From the NCBI GenBank assembly GCA_963555705.1, contig OY743169.1, positions 43,884,124 to 43,948,123 on the forward strand: a stretch of DNA of 64,000 nt, read 5' to 3'. Positions 55,701 to 64,000 of the stretch are shown here, piece by piece. The stretch comes from Ligustrum vulgare (lineage: Eukaryota; Streptophyta; Magnoliopsida; Lamiales; Oleaceae). The notes under the pieces were generated by a model, which saw nothing but the letters and a program-made list of their open reading frames with translations, ran no database searches and was not told the DNA's origin. The first letter of the stretch is position 1; each line of letters begins with the position of its first letter. The position numbers and the translations under genes are program-made.

Positions 55701-58700
55701 TTCCTTACATTCACTTCGAAGAGAAACAATTTTAAATTATGAACTCGATCATCTCTGAATTCGCCAAGATAACTTTGGTCATGTAGCCATTTTTATTTTT
55801 GAAATTCATCAAGAAGAGATTCATCCAAATCCATTCCAATGAAATCATGTCCGGTTTTGAGTTGGTCTTAGATGAATCTTGAATCGAAGATTTTGAAGCA
55901 ATTTAAGCAAGGAATGCAATTTTTCTGCTAAAATTGACATTTTTTCAGGTTTTTGCATTTTGTATGGAATGCTAATAAAAAACTATTCTTTTGAACAAGG
56001 AAATTAGGTGGGCATCCTGAAGTTTCTTTGAAACTTCTAGGAGACCTTCATCATACTTTTTTTTTGCTGAATAATTGAAAAACCTTGGGACGCCAAGATT
56101 TTGAACAATAAAAAAGTCCCGAGAGAGGATCCATGAGACTTTAAAATTGAGGGCAAATTGGAATAAATCATTTTCGTGAGGCCATAATATGGTTTTTGAC
56201 ACCTTCATAAAGTGTTTCAATCATTGAAGAGAAAGACTAGGTGAAATATTCATTCCAACTTTAAAACCTTTTTGGAAAACTATTTTGACATTATTGAAGG
56301 AAGAGGCCAATCCAATAACGATAAATCGGTCTAAAGAAGAAAACATTAAACAAAACATCTTGGTTATACAAGTAATTGAAATGAGAAGAGAAATCCTCCC
56401 GCTTTGAAAGGTTCATCTTTTTCTCCAGCCAAGGGTATTGTCCACAGTTTTAAACTGATAACACTTTGCAAACTGACAATTTTGAAAAATCAATATGTTG
56501 AGGATTTTGTTTATTTTGTTATGAGTAATCACTGCAGTTTTGGTCTTGAGTAAGATCTTTTCGTAAAACTCACGAGGTTTTTGATGGGTTAGGAAGAAAT
56601 TAGAAATTGGGTGAAATAATATCAGATCAGCATTCATGAAAATCTAAAATTTGAAAAACCTATGGGGTTTTCCATATTTTGAAGATTGGAAGAAATTTAT
56701 TTTTAACAAGATATCGAAAATATTTGATATTGCTTTTTGGAAGTTTTCCAGAACCAGTTTGAACGTCCTTTTTATAGTTTGAAGAAAACATCTTTTCAGG
56801 AGTTTTAGGAATTTTTCAAAGGACCAAAAAATTATTAGGAGCAGAAAGGCCAAGGGTATTTGAAGAAGAATAATTTTGAGAATTTTTATTGGAATATTTG
56901 TTGTAATCTTCAATTGAAGGATTTCGGCAAGACATTTTTCCTGCCTTTACTTTTTTAAAAAGTTGGAGCAGAGGAAGCCATATTTTCAAGAACTTTGTTG
57001 TACAAATCTATGTTGGCACTTATCTTTTGATTTCACTCTTTCGGTTTCCTTACATTCACTTCGAAGGGAAACAATTTTAAATTATGAACTCGATCATCTC
57101 TGAATTCGTCAAGATAACTTTGGTCATGTAGCCATTTTTATTTTTGAAATTCATCATGAAGAGATTCATCCAAATCCATTCCACGGAAATCATGTCCGGT
57201 TTTGAGTTGGTCTTAGATGAATCTTGAATCGAAGATTTTGAAGCAATTTAAGCAAGGAATGCAATTTTTCTGCTAAAATTGACATTTTTTCAGGTTTTTG
57301 CATTTTGTATGGAATGCTAACAAAAAACTATTCTTTTGAACAAGGAAATTAGTGTGGGCATCCTGAAGTTTCTTTGAAATTTCTAGGAGACCTTCATCAT
57401 ACTTTTTTTTTGCTGAATAATTGAAAAACCTTGGGACGCCAGTATTTTGAACAATAAAAAAGTCCCGAGAGAGGATCCATGAGACTTTAAAATTGAGGGC
57501 AAATTGGAATAAATCATTTTCGTGAGGCCATAAAATGGTTTTTGCCACCTTCATAAAGTGTTTCAATCATTGAAGAGAAAGACTAGGTGAAATATTCATT
57601 CCAATTTTAAAACCTTTTTGGAAAACTATTTTGACATTATTGAAGGAAGAGGCCAATCCAATAACGATAAATCGGTCTAAAGAAGAAAACATTAAACAAA
57701 ACATCTTGGTTATCCAAGTAATTGAAATGAGAAGAGAAATCCTCCCGCTTTGAAAGGTTCATCTTTTTCTCCAGCCAAGGGTATTATTGTCCAAAGTTTT
57801 AAACTGATAACACTTTGCAAACTGACAATTTTGAAAAATCAATATGTTGAGGATTTTGTTTATTTTGGTATGAGTAATCACTGCAGTTTTGGTCCTGAGT
57901 AAGATCTTTTCGTAAAACTCACGAGGTTTTTGATGGGTTAGGAAGAAATTAGAAATTGGGTGAAATAATATCAGATCAGCATTCATGAAAATCTAAATTT
58001 TTAAAAACCTATGGGGTTTTCCATATATTGAAGATTGGAAGAAATTTATTTTTAACAAGATATCGAAAATATTTGATATTGCTTTTTGGAAGTTTTCCAG
58101 AACCAGTTTGAACGTCCTTTTTATAGTTCGAAGAAAACATCTTTTCAGGAGTTTTAGGAATTTTTCAAAGAACCAAAAAATTATTAGCAGCAGAAAGGCC
58201 AAGGGTATTTGAAGAAGAATAATTTTGAGAATTTTTATTGGAATATTTGTTGTAATCTTCAATTGAAGGATTTCGGCAAGACATTTTTCCTACCTTTACT
58301 TTTTGAAAAAGTTGGAGCAGAGGAAGCCATATTTTCAAGAACTTTGTTGCACAAATCTGTGTTGGCACTTATCTTTTGATTTCACTCTTTCGGTTTCCTT
58401 ACATTCACTTCGAAGAGAAACAATTTTAAATTATGAACTCGATCATCTCTGAATTCGTCAAGATAACTTTGGTCATGTAGCCATTTTTATTTTTGAAATT
58501 CATCATGAAGAGATTCATCCAAATCCATTCCACGGAAATCATGTCCGGTTTTGAGTTGGTCTTAGATGAATCTTGAATCGAAGATTTTGAAGCAATTTAA
58601 GCAAGGAATGCAATTTTTCTGCTAAAATTGACATTTTTTCAGGTTTTTGCATTTTTATGGAATGCTAATAAAAAACTATTCTTTTGAACAAGGAAATTAG

Positions 58701-58735
58701 TGTGGGCATCCTGAAGTTTCTTTGAAACTTCTAGG
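46769..58735. repeat. Higher-order repeat M-N-O (trimer, three copies of about 4.04 kb)
   Basis: M is m36 (46769), m39 (50811) and m42 (54850), with AGATCAGCAGTCATG and TATTATTGTCC or TTTTATTGTCC. N is m37 (48117), m40 (52158) and m43 (56198), with ATTTTGTTATGAGTAATC, CCAATAACG and, in all three, GGACCAAAAAATTATTAG. O is m38 (49462), m41 (53504) and m44 (57544). Trimer lengths are 4,042, 4,039 and, after removing the insertion, 4,042 bp. GGAAATTAGGTGGGC, lacking TG relative to other monomers, occurs in m36, m37, m39 and m42. m44 is cut by the LTR at 58735. Confidence 0.88.
58731..58735. repeat. Target-site duplication, left copy (CTAGG)
   Basis: The monomer reads AACTTCTAGG here and the element starts at the next base. 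The same five bases follow the element at 62357-62361. Confidence 0.93.
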
Positions 58736-58746
58736 TATAGCGATCC
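58736..58746 (+). repeat. LTR left terminus
   Basis: TATAGCGATCC. It matches the inverted right end at 8 of 11 positions. The A in place of G at the second base departs from the canonical TG and is probably a point mutation. Confidence 0.8.
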
Positions 58747-59092
58747 AGAATTTTTATGCAATAAATAATTATTTTTAATATTTAGAAAATTGTGTCGAAG
58801 TTAACGCCGCGACGGATTCGTCTAGCCAAGTCAAGAAATATCGAATTTGTTCGATTTTAAATTAAAATCCGAATTTCTAAAATTATATTATTTTAATTAT
58901 TTACTCAAAGTATTATTTTCAAAATCATTTTGAATTCCAAATTTATTAAAATATCTCAATTTTCCTTATTCAAATTATTTCAAGTCCAAATACGTAATTC
59001 GATTTTATCTCAAAATTTATTTATTCTCAAATTTATTTCCAGTCCAAAATATATCAGTTTTAGTACAATTCTTTACATAAAAACATCATCAT

Positions 59093-59105
59093 TATATATA
59101 TAAAA
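59093..59105 (+). promoter_or_regulatory. Candidate TATA box of the LTR promoter
   Basis: TATATATATAAAA is the strongest TATA-like stretch in the LTR, about 360 bp from its left end. Transcription would then begin near 59125-59140 and run rightward, which fits the element orientation given by its TG...CA ends. It sits in generally AT-rich sequence, so a chance match is possible. Confidence 0.45.
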
Positions 59106-59149
59106 TTTTATATCTATTTTCTATTTTCATATTCCATATCATTATACAA

Positions 59150-60215
59150 ACACCAAAGCATTTCCAACTAATCTCTACACAATTTCATCATCCTTCCATG
59201 TGCAAACTCCATCTTTACACTCCATTTTTAGCCCCCACGTTTTCTCCTCCTTCCTTTTCTTTGTCCACCAAAAAAAACAACCATCATTATGGTTCAAGAA
59301 CATAATGATGATATATACATGTTCTATTATTTTTCACTCTTTCCACTTCACTACACCATCACCAAAGTATCTTCAACATGGGCACACAAGACACCATCAT
59401 TATCATCATAATCATCACTCGGCCAAGAGCAAATACCCAGCATCATCTCACCAACTACACCTACCACCATTCCAATTCATCATTATAACATCCCTTTCAT
59501 CACAAATCACATTCAAGTAATAATTCAGTCTCCATTCCCACCTTTCACTACCATCTCACGCAGCCATTCCCATTATCATCAATCCACACAATTTCAAGAA
59601 AACAAACTCAATTTCCAATCTGCAAATCAAACCAACACCGTCCATCATCACCAACCCCATTTGCAGCAACAGTCTCCACCACCCCAGTCACCAGTGCTCA
59701 ATCAAACAAACCAATCCTCAATCAGTCACCACCGGTCAGCCACAATACCACCACTGCCGGAACCACTGTTATCATCACCAAAAGCAGCCACTCAACCAAA
59801 CCAACAATCAAACCAAGTTCACTGCCAACCCAAGAATCCAATCGATCACTGCAACACTATAACTCATACGCAGCCAGCCAAAAATTATCAAACCATCATC
59901 AAGCCATCTTCTAACTTCAAACCAATCATCGAACACAAACCAAATTCATCATCAATATCAGCACCATATCCAATCACCAATTGAATCAGCGTCATCATCA
60001 TCATCAACACCCTCTGCACTCACTGCCAAGAACCATCTCCAACTCACCTCCGATCTGTTAAACAGCCACCACCACTGCAATGTTAATCACAACCGTCCTC
60101 AATTCCAATTCGCCATCCTCAAATCCGCCATATCCGAATCTCCAAACCTAGTCCCAAATCAATCATCCAAATCCTCACCCAAAACCAAAATCAAAACCCA
60201 AGAATCAAAGGAGCC
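59150..60215. other. G-depleted, A/C-rich tract of about 1 kb
   Basis: The + strand is dominated by CA, CCA and TCATCA runs and has very few G bases. Two open frames (59200-59520, 106 codons, and 59661-59984, 107 codons) are by-products of this composition, rich in His/Ser and in Gln/Pro/Ser/Asn respectively. They show no domain and are not called as genes. The tract starts just after the candidate TATA box, so it could be a transcribed, unstructured leader. Confidence 0.7.
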
Positions 60216-60219
60216 AGTT

Positions 60220-60231
60220 ACTTACCTCAAG
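60220..60231 (-). promoter_or_regulatory. Consensus 5' splice donor on the minus strand
   Basis: The + strand ACTTACCTCAAG is CTTGAG|GTAAGT on the minus strand, a near-perfect match to the eukaryotic donor consensus. The intron would extend into the A/C-rich tract, which on that strand is G/T-rich, a favourable intron composition in plants. Confidence 0.4.
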
Positions 60232-60488
60232 CGCCGCTCCCTTCGCCGGAATTCCAAACCCAAATCACGAACCCAACTTCAATCTTTAGCCTCGGTTTCG
60301 CGCATCAAACCTAACCTACTTCAATCCCATCCCTCGCCGCACCTTACTCCTACGTTCCGCCGGTGTTGTGCCGGTGAGTCGACGGTTAGAAACCAGATTT
60401 CCCCAGCTCTCGCCCTTCCCAGTCGCCGATCGCCTCCCTCTCGCTTTTCGCTCTCTGTCTGTGATTGTATCGAAGAGAGAGAGAGAGA
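60226..60488 (-). other. Antisense leader-like block (CT tract, GC-rich, ends in a splice donor)
   Basis: Read on the minus strand this begins with (TC)7, continues as GC-richer sequence (GCGATCGGCGACTGGG, CACCGGCACAACACCGGCGG), and ends at CTTGAG before GTAAGT. Plant first exons often have this form. ATG codons are followed quickly by stops, so no protein is encoded. It may be a minus-strand promoter and leader carried by the LTR, or ancient captured host sequence. No clear TATA box precedes it on the minus strand. Confidence 0.4.
60475..60488. repeat. (GA)7 microsatellite
   Basis: Seven GA dinucleotides follow ATCGAA. On the minus strand they form the CT tract at the head of the leader-like block. 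Confidence 0.9.
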
Positions 60489-60527
60489 TAAAATGTTTAA
60501 TTATTTTGATTTTCAGAAATTTGCACT

Positions 60528-60870
60528 TTGGTCCCTACGTTTTCTGAATGATTTAAATCAGTCCCTACAGCTTTGAATAGTTTATTTCAGCCCTTTTAAA
60601 GTTTTAAAGTTATTTCAAATCAGCCCCTCAAGTTTTAAAAAAGGTTTTATTTCAGTCCTTTCAGCTTTTAAACTTATCAATTTCAGCCCTTAAGTTTTAA
60701 ATGAGTTTAATCAGTCCTTCATTTTTTAAAATCTATTATTCAGTCCCTGCTGATTTACTTTATTTGATTTTAAGCTCAAGTTTCAAAAGTATTCATTTTA
60801 GTCCCTGAACTTTCAAAGGTATTCATTTTAGTCCCTCAACTTTCAAAACATCAATTTTAGTCTTCAAATT
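60528..60870. repeat. Degenerate short tandem repeat, CAGTCCCT...TTTTAA type
   Basis: About eleven copies of a roughly 30-bp motif occur, each with an AGTCCCT or AGCCCCT core followed by a pyrimidine/A stretch and TTTTAA or TTTCAAA. Cores lie near 60530, 60559, 60588, 60621, 60653, 60683, 60712, 60741, 60800, 60830 and 60859. The copies are strongly diverged, so the array is old. Confidence 0.75.
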
Positions 60871-61079
60871 ATAATTTATCATTTTGAACTATATATTCGA
60901 TATACTAAAGTGACTTATTGGCTAAAGACGAAGCGTACGGAGAATTTAAAGAAATTGAAATCATTCCCGCTCAACTTTGCACTCGTCGGATTTGAGGTAG
61001 ACTCGCACTTATTAATTAATTTAAATTATGATTTCATATGAATGTCATGTGACTTGTGAAAGTCAATTTTTAAGAAAAA

Positions 61080-61195
61080 CAAGTATGTTTTTATGAAAGG
61101 TAAATATACCTTATGTTGTTATGAAAAGTAAGTATGTTTTTATGAAAAGAAAATATACTTTATGTTTTTACGAAAAGTAAGTATACCCTATGCTT
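61080..61195. repeat. Short tandem repeat, about 49 bp with a half-period
   Basis: AAGTATGTTTTTATGAAA recurs at 61081 and 61130, and diverged forms with TATGAAAAGTAA and TACGAAAAGTAA fall between and after them. This gives a period of 49 bp made of two related halves. Confidence 0.65.
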
Positions 61196-61298
61196 CACGA
61201 AAATGTTTTTTTTGGATCATTGCTATGAAATCAATCTACCAAGATTGTTTTGGGTCCCATATGATAAGTTATGATATGTTAAGGGGACCGGAGTTTTA

Positions 61299-61308
61299 GT
61301 AGCGCTAC
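61299..61308. repeat. 10-bp palindrome matching the LTR ends
   Basis: GTAGCGCTAC is a perfect inverted repeat. In context (GTAGCGCTACA) it contains the GCGCTACA of the right LTR end and most of TGTAGCGC of the inverted end. Confidence 0.6.
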
Positions 61309-61310
61309 AC

Positions 61311-61700
61311 ATAAGAATTCTTGCCACCTAAGTTCGGTAACATTCTTGTGTCTCCTATGTTTATGAGGATTTGCCACGAAGTTCGGTAAAATTCCTGTCT
61401 TTCCATATGTTTATGAGGATTTACCACCTAAGTTCGGTAAAATTCCTGTCGCGTATGTTTATGAGGATTTCGATCCTATCTTATGTTATGATGCAATTGA
61501 TCCCTATGAATTTCAGAAAATTATGCTTGGTATACTTACTACATAAGAATTCTTGCCACCTAAGTTCGGTAAAATTCTTATGTTTATGAGAATTTGGTTT
61601 TTATCCTATGTTATGATGAAAACTTACTGTTATTATGATTTTACTACATAAGAATTCTTACCACCTAAGTTCGGTAAAATTCTTATGTTTATGAGGATTT
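61311..61700. repeat. Dispersed-to-tandem repeat with AAGTTCGGTA core
   Basis: Five cores lie at 61330, 61379, 61430, 61562 and 61667. Most are embedded in a larger unit of the form AGAATTCTTGCCACCTAAGTTCGGTA, AAATTCTTATG and TTTATGAGGATTT. Spacings are 49, 51, 132 and 105 bp. Short open frames here (61371-61589, 61685-61942) arise from the repeat and the AT-rich sequence around it. Confidence 0.8.
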
Positions 61701-61969
61701 CAATCCTATCTTATGTTATGCTTTCAAAAGAAATTATGCTTGGCATAATTAAAATGTTTTATAAGTATATGGTTTTCAAAGAACTGTTTTCAAAGAGATG
61801 TTTTCAAAGAGCATATGATTTGCAAAATATGTCCCGTGCTGTAATGCACAATATGAGTTTTATCAAGAACAGTTTTATAAAGAAGCTCTATCAATGCCCG
61901 TTTTATAAAGAGCCGGGATTTATGTGTTTAATCATCTTATAAATTAAATTAATTTGCGATGAGTCTACT

Positions 61970-61993
61970 GAGTATTTCCCCCATGAAATACTC
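61970..61993. other. Potential hairpin near the 3' part of the LTR
   Basis: GAGTATTT and AAATACTC form a perfect 8-bp stem around the 8-nt loop CCCCCATG. It lies about 360 bp from the right end. A role in RNA folding or 3'-end formation is possible but unproven. Confidence 0.5.
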
Positions 61994-62345
61994 ACCCCAC
62001 TTTTTAACAGTTTTGCAGATTTCGGAGACGGTGGCGAGCGATGAATGATGGTGGCAATAATCGTTGAACGGTTGAAAGTTTGACGTTAATGATTTCCGTA
62101 TTTTCCAAACAATCGAATAATTTAGAGAAGTTCATTTATTTGAGAAATTATGATATTGGCAATTTCTTTACAATATTAATGGTTCTATTTACTATTTCAA
62201 ATGGTTTCATAAATGTTTTCAATTTTAGCGGCCATTACAGTTTATTTAATGTTGCCAAAAATGAATTTCAATTATTTCTTCCGCAAAAATATTATTCGAA
62301 AAATTTAGACAGAAAATGACGTAGTGAATCGGGTATACGGAACTC

Positions 62346-62356
62346 GGGGCGCTACA
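62346..62356 (-). repeat. LTR right terminus
   Basis: GGGGCGCTACA. Read on the minus strand this is TGTAGCGCCCC, so this end keeps the canonical CA. Confidence 0.8.
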
Positions 62357-62361
62357 CTAGG
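62357..62361. repeat. Target-site duplication, right copy (CTAGG)
   Basis: CTAGG is followed by AGACCTTCATCATAC, the normal continuation of the monomer. A perfect 5-bp duplication is the size usually made by Ty3/Gypsy and Ty1/Copia integrases. Confidence 0.93.
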
Positions 62362-62966
62362 AGACCTTCATCATACTTTTTTTTTGCTGAATAATTGAAA
62401 AACCTTGGGACGCCAGTATTTTGAACAATAAAAAAGTCCCGAGAGAGGATCCATGAGACTTTAAAATTGAGGGCAAATTGGAATAAATCATTTTCGTGAG
62501 GCCATAAAATGGTTTTTTCCACCTTCATAAAGTGTTTCAATCATTGAAGAGAAAGACTAGGTGAAATATTCATTCCAACTTTAAAACCTTTTTGGAAAAC
62601 TATTTTGACATTATTGAAGGAAGAGGCCAATCCAAGAACGATAAATCGGTCTAAAGAAGAAAACGTTAAACAAAACATCTTGGTTATCCAAGTAATTGAA
62701 ATGAGAAGAGAAATCCTCACGCTTTGAAAGGTTCATCTTTTTCTCCAGCCAAGGGTATTATTGTCCAAAGTTTTAAACTGATAACACTTTGCAAACTGAC
62801 AATTTTGAAAAATCAATATGTTGAGGATTTTGTTTATTTTGGTATGAGTAATCACTGCAGTTTTGGTCTTGAGTAAGATCTTTTCGTAAAACTCACGAGG
62901 TTTTTGATGGGTTAGGAAGAAATTAGAAATTGGGTGAAATAATATCAGATCAGCACTCATGAAAAT

Positions 62967-63311
62967 CTAAATTTTTAAAAACCTATGGGGTTTTCCATAT
63001 TTTGAAGATTGGAAGAAATTTATTTTTAACAAGATATCGAAAATATTTGATATTGCTTTTTGGAAGTTTTCCAGAACCAGTTTGAACGGCCTTTTTATTG
63101 TTCGAAGAAAACATCTTTTCAGGAGTTTTAGGAATTTTTCAAAGAACCAAAAATTTTTAGCAGCAGAAAGGCCAAGGGTATTTGAAGAAGAAAAATTTTG
63201 AGAATTTTTATTGGAATATTTGTTGTAATCTTCAATTGAAGGATTTCGGCAAGACATTTTTCCTGCCTTTACTTTTTGAAAAAGTTGGAGCAGAGGAAGC
63301 CATATTTTCAA
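62967..63311 (-). pseudogene. Joined decayed frame in m45 (114 codons)
   Basis: The frame runs from a Leu/Lys-rich start through SCRNPSIEDYNKYSNKNSQN and SSSNTLGLSAAKNF into the KFLKLLKRCFLRTIKR segment, which in other monomers is a separate 89-codon frame. The join comes from a shortened A/T run, AAAATTTTTAGCAGC, near 63151. I recognise no domain. Confidence 0.22.
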
Positions 63312-64000
63312 GAACTTTGTTGCACCAATCTATGTTGGCACTTATCTTTTGATTTCACTCTTTCGGTTTCCTTACATTCACTTCGAAGAGAAACAATTTT
63401 AAATTATGAACTCGATCATCTCTGAATTCGTCAAGATAACTTTGGTCATGTAGCCATTTTTATTTTTGAAATTCATCATGAAGAGATTCATCCAAATCCA
63501 TTCCACGGAAATCATGTCCGGTTTTGAGTTGGTCTTAGATGAATCTTGAATCGAAGATTTTGAAGCAATTTAAGCAAGGAATGCAATTTTTCTGCTAAAA
63601 TTGACATTTTTTCAGGTTTTTGCATTTTGTATGGAATGCTAATAAAAAACTATTCTTTTGAACAAGGAAATTAGTGTGGGCATCCTGAAGTTTCTTTGAA
63701 ACTTCTAGGAGACCTTCATCATACTTTTTTTTTGCTGAATAATTGAAAAACGTTGGGACGCCAAGATTTTGAACAATAAAAAAGTCCCGAGAGAGGATCC
63801 ATGAGACTTTAAAATTGAGGGAAAATTGGAATAAATCATTTTCGTGAGGCCATAAAATGGTTTTTGCCACCTTCATAAAGTGTTTCAATCATTGTAGAGA
63901 AAGACTAGGTGAAATATTCATTCCAACTTTAAAACCTTTTTGGAAAACTATTTTGACATTATTGAAGGAAGAGGCCAATCCAAGAATGATAAATCGGCCT

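Larger units (their letters stand above)
1..58735. repeat. Tandem satellite array, about 1.35-kb monomer (left part)
   Basis: Head-to-tail copies of one AT-rich unit, all in the same orientation. Monomers begin at the motif GCCACCTTCATAAAG (with point variants such as GCTACC at 11945 and GACACC at 56198). Starts lie at 1, 1348, 2695, 4042, 5389, 6733, 8078, 9425, 10744 (truncated), 11945, 13290, 14637, 15956 (truncated), 17157, 18504, 19847, 21194 and then onward to 57544. Monomer length is 1,343-1,352 bp apart from two units shortened by a shared deletion. The array runs off the left edge of the window. Copies differ mainly by point substitutions and indels of 1-5 bp. No unrelated sequence lies between monomers in this stretch. 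A satellite of this size is typical of plant heterochromatin, but a centromeric, subtelomeric or interstitial position cannot be told from the window. Confidence 0.97.
58736..62356 (+). mobile_element. Solo LTR of a retrotransposon, probably Ty3/Gypsy
   Basis: This 3,621-bp block is unrelated to the satellite and is inserted precisely within m44. Its ends are near-inverted: TATAGCGATCC at the left, and GGGGCGCTACA at the right, which is TGTAGCGCCCC on the other strand. With the left TA taken as a mutated TG, the element has canonical TG...CA LTR ends. A 5-bp duplication, CTAGG, flanks it. There is no gag, protease, reverse transcriptase or integrase frame, no tRNA primer-binding site or polypurine tract at an LTR edge, and no second copy of the terminal sequence inside. 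A single long LTR left by recombination between two LTRs explains this best. Long LTRs with such ends recall chromovirus (Tekay/Del-like) elements, which is inference only. I saw no distinct element in 58747-59092, 61741-61960 or 62000-62345. Confidence 0.82.
62357..64000. repeat. Tandem satellite array resumes (end of m44, m45, part of m46)
   Basis: m44 continues from the second CTAGG without loss of sequence. m45 begins at 62518 (reading TTCCACCTTCATAAAG) and m46 at 63866, cut by the window edge. With the insertion and one target copy removed, m44 is 1,348 bp. m45 is M/O-like (TATTATTGTCC, TATGGAATGC) but has AGCACTCATG and AAAATTTTTAGCAGC. Confidence 0.95.

Noticed and set aside
1..58735. 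CRISPR array or bacterial repeat system
   Set aside because: The unit is about 1.35 kb with no short repeat/unique spacer pattern, and the inserted element is eukaryotic in character.
1..58735. Ribosomal DNA spacer or other RNA gene cluster
   Set aside because: No rRNA, 5S or tRNA sequence is recognisable in any monomer, and the unit is uniformly AT-rich.
59200..59984. 106- and 107-codon plus-strand frames in the LTR as proteins
   Set aside because: Low-complexity His/Ser/Pro/Gln composition follows directly from the G-depleted A/C-rich DNA; there is no domain and no codon pattern of a gene.
61371..62319. 72-, 85- and 79-codon plus-strand frames near the LTR 3' part
   Set aside because: Two arise from the AAGTTCGGTA repeat and the AT-rich sequence around it, one from AT-rich sequence; no gag or pol motif is visible.
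58736..62356. DNA transposon (the bases CACTA occur at the right junction, 62355-62359)
   Set aside because: CACTA spans the last element bases and the target duplication. The left end does not begin with CACTA, the duplication is 5 bp rather than 3, and the ends fit LTR termini.
58736..62356. Complete retrotransposon or a two-LTR non-autonomous element
   Set aside because: No second copy of the terminal sequence lies inside, and there is no primer-binding site or polypurine tract.

Overview
The window is plant-like nuclear DNA, probably from a flowering plant. It is almost entirely one head-to-tail tandem array of an AT-rich unit of about 1.35 kb, interrupted once by a 3,621-bp element that looks like a solo LTR of a retrotransposon. 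I see no intact gene, rRNA, tRNA or CRISPR array. The plant assignment is inference. It rests on the kilobase-scale satellite, the TGTAGCG...CGCTACA LTR ends with a 5-bp target duplication, and the G-poor, CT-tract and splice-donor features inside the LTR.

Layout: monomers are numbered m1-m46 by their start at the sequence GCCACCTTCATAAAG, with which the window opens. m1-m4 (1-5388) are 1,347-bp units, the first three nearly identical. m5-m14 (5389-18503) form a trimer higher-order repeat E-F-G present three times, with one extra F unit and a shared 167-bp deletion in two copies. m15-m16 (18504-21193) are divergent singletons. m17-m25 (21194-33298) form a trimer H-I-J present three times at exactly 4,035 bp. 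m26-m29 (33299-38686) are related singletons and a near-identical pair. m30-m34 (38687-45416) form a dimer K-L with period 2,692 bp. m35 is a stray copy of the m28/m29 type. m36-m44 (46769-58735) form a third trimer M-N-O. The LTR sits inside m44 (58736-62356, duplicated CTAGG on both sides), after which m44 finishes and m45 and part of m46 follow to the window edge.

The unit carries degenerate open frames on the minus strand that recur in most copies. They are broken by stops, frameshifts and a poly-T tract of 7-9 bases, so they read as decayed coding sequence rather than genes. One segment (GVP...KYDEGLLEVSKKL...FLLAVH) resembles the repeat region of plant mTERF-family organelle proteins, so the satellite may have arisen by amplification of a gene fragment. 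That is tentative and needs a profile search.

The main interest is evolutionary. The window records several rounds of local amplification, deletion, unequal exchange and a conversion-like patch, with the breakpoints readable from diagnostic bases. The solo LTR adds its own structure: a TATA box, three families of short internal repeats, a 1-kb G-depleted stretch, and an antisense block that looks like a plant 5' leader ending in a consensus splice donor.
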